Program-made: the position numbers and the translations under genes | DNA from: Gymnogyps californianus | Lineage: Eukaryota; Chordata; Aves; Accipitriformes; Cathartidae | Reading direction: 5' to 3' | NCBI RefSeq assembly: GCF_018139145.2 | Contig: NC_059500.1 | Coordinates: 22,177,437 to 22,241,436 of the forward strand | Length of the DNA stretch: 64,000 nt | Shown: piece after piece, positions 59,801 through 64,000 of the stretch | Layout of the letters: every line of letters begins with the position of its first letter | How positions within the stretch are numbered: position 1 is the first letter of the stretch | The notes under the pieces: model-generated | Seen by the model: the letters and a program-made list of their open reading frames with translations, nothing else | Databases searched by the model: none | Told to the model about the DNA's origin: nothing

Positions 59801-62800
59801 ATAATACTACTAAATATGCTAATAATTCACATAATACTAATATTATTACACATTTCCTTTACCTTCCTCCTACAGAAAGGTTTTGTACAACATAAAAATA
59901 AGCAACACTTAAAAGAAGCCATGACATACTCATACTATTTGTGGTATGAATCAGTGTGGTAGTATTATGCAATCCAACTGAAAAAGTATTTAAGAAAAGG
60001 GTGGCAGGAAAGAAATAGTCAAGTGTGAGAGTGGCAAAGTAGTGGTAATTTTTTTTTAACTTTTGAAACTGGAGAGAATGGGGCACCAAGAAGATTTTGG
60101 CAGTGTAGAGCACCTGTTGCTTCAGATCTGACTGAATTGGGTTGCCCATATTTTATTTAGAATGTGATTAGTTGTCATTTGACAAATATGTATCTGTCAT
60201 CCTTCAGTTGCTGGAGAAGTTGTTTCAAGCTTGTGTTTCCTTCTCTCTCCCCATGCCTCTTCTTCTCTGAAGTGAGATAGGGCTAGGTGGGAGAGGAACA
60301 GGAAAAGAGGATGAAAGAGGGTCTTTTGGCTCTCCCTTTTTTTGGTGCTTGAGTCTCTCTGAGTAGCAGCAGAATGAGGCAGGCCTGAGTCTATCAACTT
60401 TGTCTCCTGCTGTTTATGAAAACTATGAGCATCTGGAAAGGAGCAGAGGTGCATTCTCTGTACACTCAGGAAGATTATTTGGTCTGGGTTTACAGTTGCA
60501 GGGTTGTGTTTGCCTAAGAATGGTAGTGGGGTTTTTAGTGGTTTACATTTTGAAAAAAGACAGTATGACAATATCTTCAAAAAACTCTTTTCTTTTCTGA
60601 GGGGTTGATTTAGTCTCTGATGAAGCAAATGACTGAGGAATTTCACTGAGCTGCACATCCGCCACTATTGGAGAGTATCAGGTGTTTGTCTAATAGTCCA
60701 CTTACATTCATATCCAATTAACATCCAATACCTTGTTTCCTGTTGTTCCCTGAGTAGACTTGTTAATGGTTATTCACTCTATTTAGTTATCAACTTCTGA
60801 TTCATGATTTTTTTTTTTTTACCAACTGCTACTGTTGAGGATTCTTTCAAAATATTTAATCTTACCTCAGTTTTGAAAAAGAAGAAAGACAAAGTGGTGG
60901 GGAACAAACCCCTCAGACTATTTTCGCCTGAGACTAGTGTTATACCCCAAATTAAGCCTAAGGTATGTTCTTGAGGTTCTTGTCTTCACATAAAATAGAA
61001 AATCGCATTGGTCATAGTGTTGCTGACTTTTTTTTACCTGGATAGTATGTTTAGGGTTATTTGCATGCGTCTCTCCTAAGAGCACATTGTATAAATTTGT
61101 AAATGTATTGTATGCAGTAAGTATCTTCCACGTTGATACGGTTGTGGCTGTCTTTTGGCCACTCACAGTCAGTGCCAGAGTATTTTTCATAGTACTGCCC
61201 TCCTCCCCCTTTTGTGAGTTTCATTAAACAATTGGACCAAGCAAGCTTCCTAAGAGGGTTTTGTAGTCAGAATATTTGGAGACAGGCTTGAAGCCAGTTA
61301 ATTGAAATAATATTTCTCTTTTCTGCTGTTTTCTTTGTCCTTTATATGTTTTTCCTCTTTAGCTTACTGCTGTTCAGTGGCAACAAAAATTTCCTTGGCA
61401 TGTCCTGAGTAAAATGGAAATTTAAATAGCCATTGATCTAGTCAGAAGATAATTATTTAAATTGTTGCTGTGTCACCTTTTCAGAAGATACTGTGAAGAT
61501 CAACAGCAGGATTCAGCTCTCCCTTGTGTCCATCTCTGCTAATAGAAGTGTTAATAATGGCATGAAAATAGAGGTTAATACTTAAAGAAAAATGTTCCCT
61601 TCTTTTCCATGGTCTTTCTGTGTTATAATTTCTTGCCAACCTCGTAGTTCCTTTGTTGGATTAACAAAAACAATAGTGGGCTTATTGGTTTTAAACGTCT
61701 GTGCATTAATGCATTTCCAGATTAGACAGAGTTAGTATTCCTTTTCTTCTAAACTAAATTGTTTTTTTTTCTTCTCTGTTCTCACTTCTCCAACCTTTCT
61801 TCCACTTCCATCCTTCCCCTGCCCCCATTTTCCCTCTAAAAATATCCTTAGGAACGACTTGCTGATGATGTGCCGCCAACTGAATATGGAGGAGTCTGTC
61901 GCGGAGATCATGCACCAGTTGGGAGCAGATGAAAATGGAAAAATTTCCTTCCAGGATTTTAGTCAGTGCCGCATGGAACTGGTACGAGAAATCAGGAAGG
62001 AGGAAGTGGAGCTTTCTGTGAAATCGGATGACTCTTGTAAAAAGAAAAAGTTAAGGGATAGGATAGCTTCCTGGCCAACTAGCAGCAATAACAGTTTAGG
62101 TAGGTATGACTTTTAAATGTCCTGTTGGTGTAATTTAACAAAAGATAAACTCCGGGGGTTTTGTTACCAATTTTACTGGCATCAGGATTTCCCCTAAAGG
62201 GCTTTGTGAATATGCTTTGGCATAATTTCATCATATTTTAGAGTGCTGTTGTAACTGATGCAGTCTGGTCATCAGTATGTAGACTAGAATGTGTGCAGAA
62301 CATCCTCTTTAAAAACCCTAGTTGCACAAGACAATGGTCTTTCTTGAAAGGACGAGAGCTGCGGAGCTCAGCGGTAACTGAAGATCCAGTGAGCTCTTTG
62401 TTGTCTGTAAAGCCCAAACAGGTAGGTAGGTAGAAATATTAAAAATGAGGAGAGAAATAGTCTTAGTCTTTTGTCTTTCAGATGTAATATACTGTAGGAG
62501 TGTGGATGTTTATTGGATGCTTTAAAAATCAGCCCACTTAGTTGGGGATCTGAGTGCTGGAAGTGCCTTGTGATTTAGAGAATACAAAAATTCTCCTTTC
62601 CTTTCACCCTTCTTCCACTCGGGGAAAAAAAAAAGGAAAAAAACCCCTTGCTGTGCCATCTACAGGAACATGGGATGTAGGAAGGGATTGTCTGTGTCAT
62701 TGAGTCCAGTCCTTGATAGCACTGTGATCAATCGGCATTAGATCAGAAATGTTAATGCCTACAAAATGCTTCCTTTCACCCTGTAACAGATGAAAGATAC

Positions 62801-64000
62801 CAGAGGACACAGCTTCTGTGGTCAAAAATCCCAAAATGCAAGGTACTGTGGAAAAAGCTGGGGATGTTGTCAGTGCTCTAGCTCCCTACAGCAGCTGCAT
62901 ACTAGCTAAACATGACTGCTGGCCCATGATCTGGAACTGACCTACATCCATGCTTCAGAAGAAGGCAATCAGCCTCTGATTGTATTTAGGTAGAGCTGTG
63001 TCCCCTCAACCTTTTGTTTACACTACATGAGCCTAGAGTTTTTTAAAATACTTTTTTAACAAGAGATCCTCCATTAGTCATTCCAATAGTCTTTCTTTGC
63101 ATGTGTCCTAAATTAAGTTAGGAATTTTTTTTTACAGTCAGATATACTTCGTACATCTTCCTGGAGAGTTTGGTTGTCTGTGTTCTGGCTCCTCATGTAA
63201 CTGACCTGTTGTCAGAGTCCAGTTCTCTCTGACCAGGTACTTATAGATATTCCACGCGTGGAGGGTGTCATGTTTAATATCAGATTTACTTATTTGAAGA
63301 TAGTTGATGTTACATGGGATTTCTGATTTAGCAGAGTGATACAAAACATACTGAAAACACAATACAAATATATGTTACACATAGCAGAATATAGCAATTG
63401 CAATACACTGTTCAATCACGATATCAATGTGATTCCCAATGTCTCTCTAATATGCTCACCATCACGACACTAAGCATCTCCAGTCTCGCCGAGAAGACAT
63501 ATGTGGGTTGAAGCCAGCTTGAGCCCATTGCTCTCTTTTAAATTCTTTTGTTAGTCGTTTATGTTTTTATAGTCTTTATGTTGAGCTGAGCCATGTATAC
63601 ATCTCCCCCATGTTGGCCTGGCTAACTCGGGGAGACATTCACACTCTTTTAATGAACTCAGGGAGAAACACACCACCGGTTGATTCACTCAGCTGTTGAG
63701 AGCTATTTATCTAAAGCAAAGACCACTCTCAGGTCCACTTGGTGTTGAGATCAAGTGAGCTTCTTCGCAACAGCTGTGATCAGTAAAACCCTGGATTATT
63801 ATCTGAGCTTCATGGGGACATCACCCTTGCCCGTCTCCTCTGAGCCTTCTTCCATGGTAGGGGTTTACTGGTCAGTCACATCTGTCTTTATTTTTTCAGT
63901 AGTCAGTCTCCTAAGATGTAAAACTGGGCATGTGTTGGTTTTCGGGTTTGTTTTTGTGTTTGGGGTTTATTTATTTATTTATTTTGGGCAGGTGGGTTTA
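38735..64000 (+). CDS. MCC: MCC, long EF-hand isoform, first two coding exons (5' part)
   Basis: MCC (mutated in colorectal cancers) is a largely coiled-coil scaffold protein. It has been implicated as a tumour suppressor that restrains cell-cycle entry and beta-catenin signalling, and acts in the cytoplasm and at membranes. Two exons are seen: 38735-38871 and 61852-62099, 128 codons plus one base. They encode a Ser-rich start, an EF-hand loop DGDGDGFISRND (37-48), a second, degenerate EF-like loop (70-81) and RKEEVELSVKSDDSCKKKKL, then DRIASWPTSSNNSLG. This matches the N-terminus of the about 1019-residue mammalian long isoform. The coiled-coil body and the start used by the short isoform lie beyond 64000. 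The head-to-head position with YTHDC2 matches mammalian synteny. No disabling change was seen. Confidence 0.95.
39157..39204. repeat. Perfect 24-bp tandem duplication in the MCC CpG island
   Basis: Two identical 24-bp copies (39157-39180 and 39181-39204) containing CGGCCGGTACCTCAGCGGGC, then a partial third copy starting GCCGCGGCCGG. It is in MCC intron 1 about 290 bp after the exon 1 donor, followed by a CCCT/CCTG pyrimidine tract (39238-39288). Confidence 0.93.
39300..49500 (+). other. MCC intron 1, first 10 kb
   Basis: AT-rich intronic DNA with homopolymer runs and one short tandem duplication. No recognised mobile element, RNA gene or exon. The start of the MCC short isoform was not recognised here. 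Confidence 0.55.
41791..41847. repeat. Imperfect short tandem duplication
   Basis: CCTGAGACTGATTAATTTTC and CAGGCT recur after about 30 bp as CCTGAGATACTGATTAATTT plus TCAGGCT, in MCC intron 1. Confidence 0.75.
50095..51100 (+). mobile_element. Old, diverged CR1-like LINE fragment, MCC intron 1
   Basis: Scattered segments match CR1 in the right order: TTTGTTAAGAAGTTGTGTCAAA near 50130, GTTAAGGCTTTTG near 50232, TTTGCGATGACACCAAGCTAA near 50470, AACAGTGTCATGCTG near 50692 and GGTTGTGGCAGCTTTAAAAA near 51062. Frames are heavily interrupted, so this is an ancient copy. The ends are uncertain. Confidence 0.6.
52154..52742 (+). mobile_element. Solo LTR, same family, in MCC intron 1
   Basis: Begins TGTCCTGGTTTCGGCTAGGA and ends TTAAACCACGACA, collinear over its whole length with the copy at 34302. 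GTTTT at 52149-52153 and 52743-52747 forms a perfect 5-bp target duplication. TATA box at 52426, ATTAAA at 52615 and a (TTA/TCA)n stretch between them. It is in the MCC sense direction, so both its promoter and its polyadenylation signal could act on MCC transcription. No internal viral genes remain. Confidence 0.93.
52750..61850 (+). other. MCC intron 1, last 9 kb
   Basis: AT-rich intronic DNA. A relatively GC-rich patch at about 58790-59215 is open on several frames but matches nothing I know. A pyrimidine-rich stretch (61780-61836) and ATATCCTTAG precede exon 2. Confidence 0.55.
56646..56670. repeat. (AACC)n microsatellite
   Basis: A run of AACC units followed by GACCC and an A-rich stretch in MCC intron 1. 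Confidence 0.8.
61852..62099 (+). CDS. MCC: MCC long isoform coding exon 2 (residues 46-128)
   Basis: The acceptor is ATCCTTAG. The exon opens NDLLMMCRQLNMEESVAEIM, completes EF-hand 1, and carries a degenerate second loop, GADENGKISFQD, with Gly at loop position 1 and Asp at 12. It ends in phase 1 before GTAGGT. A second possible donor (GTATGA) lies 4 bp downstream but would shift frame relative to the first. Confidence 0.94.
62100..64000 (+). other. MCC intron 2 (partial)
   Basis: Intronic sequence running off the window. The segment from about 63130 to 63890 is mid-GC and has a repeat-like look, but no family could be assigned. Confidence 0.5.
63967..63986. repeat. (TTTA)n microsatellite
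   Basis: About five TTTA units at the right end of the window, in MCC intron 2. Confidence 0.8.

Noticed and set aside
61859..62116. ATG at 61859 in MCC exon 2 as an independent gene start
   Set aside because: The frame is the continuation of exon 1 through a good splice acceptor, and conserved residues begin upstream of this Met.
63130..63890. Possible endogenous retrovirus fragment at the right end
   Set aside because: Mid-GC and repeat-like, but no LTR ends, target duplication or viral motif could be identified.

Overview
The window is vertebrate, almost certainly avian, nuclear DNA. Two head-to-head genes with conserved intron/exon structure, CR1 LINE copies in both orientations, and solo LTRs of families common in bird genomes support this. 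No prokaryotic genes, RNA genes or CRISPR arrays were seen.

Left half (1-24314, minus strand): the 5' two-thirds of YTHDC2, the m6A-binding 3'-5' RNA helicase. Twenty-two exons could be placed (exon 1 at 24314-24116, exon 22 cut by the window start). All splice phases agree, giving 2932 nt, about 977 codons of a protein that is about 1430 residues in mammals. They cover the R3H domain, both RecA lobes, the ankyrin insertion and the start of the C-terminal helicase-associated region. The YTH domain lies outside the window. Exon 15 ends at a GC rather than a GT donor. The acceptors of exons 20 and 21 have unusual homopolymers (C24 plus T12, and A17).

Middle (24315-38734): about 14.4 kb between the two start codons, with a CpG island at each end. 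It holds a solo LTR with a perfect 5-bp target duplication (34302-34904), apparently nested in an older LTR-like sequence, and an isolated GC-rich block near 32.6-32.8 kb.

Right part (38735-64000, plus strand): the first two coding exons of MCC, long EF-hand form, separated by a 23-kb intron. The EF-hand calcium loop is split across the exon 1/2 junction. Intron 1 contains a second solo LTR of the same family (52154-52742) and an old CR1-like LINE fragment near 50.1-51.1 kb.

Other repeats: YTHDC2 intron 5 carries a sense-oriented LTR with an internal 45-49 bp minisatellite and a 69-bp tandem duplication beside it. Intron 2 carries a shorter related LTR in the opposite orientation and two oppositely oriented CR1 copies. 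The inverted LTR pair flanks YTHDC2 exons 3-5. The two genes have separate functions (germline RNA regulation; colorectal tumour-suppressor scaffold) and share only position; this order matches the mammalian MCC-YTHDC2 neighbourhood. Most other ORFs are chance frames in introns, CpG islands or repeats.
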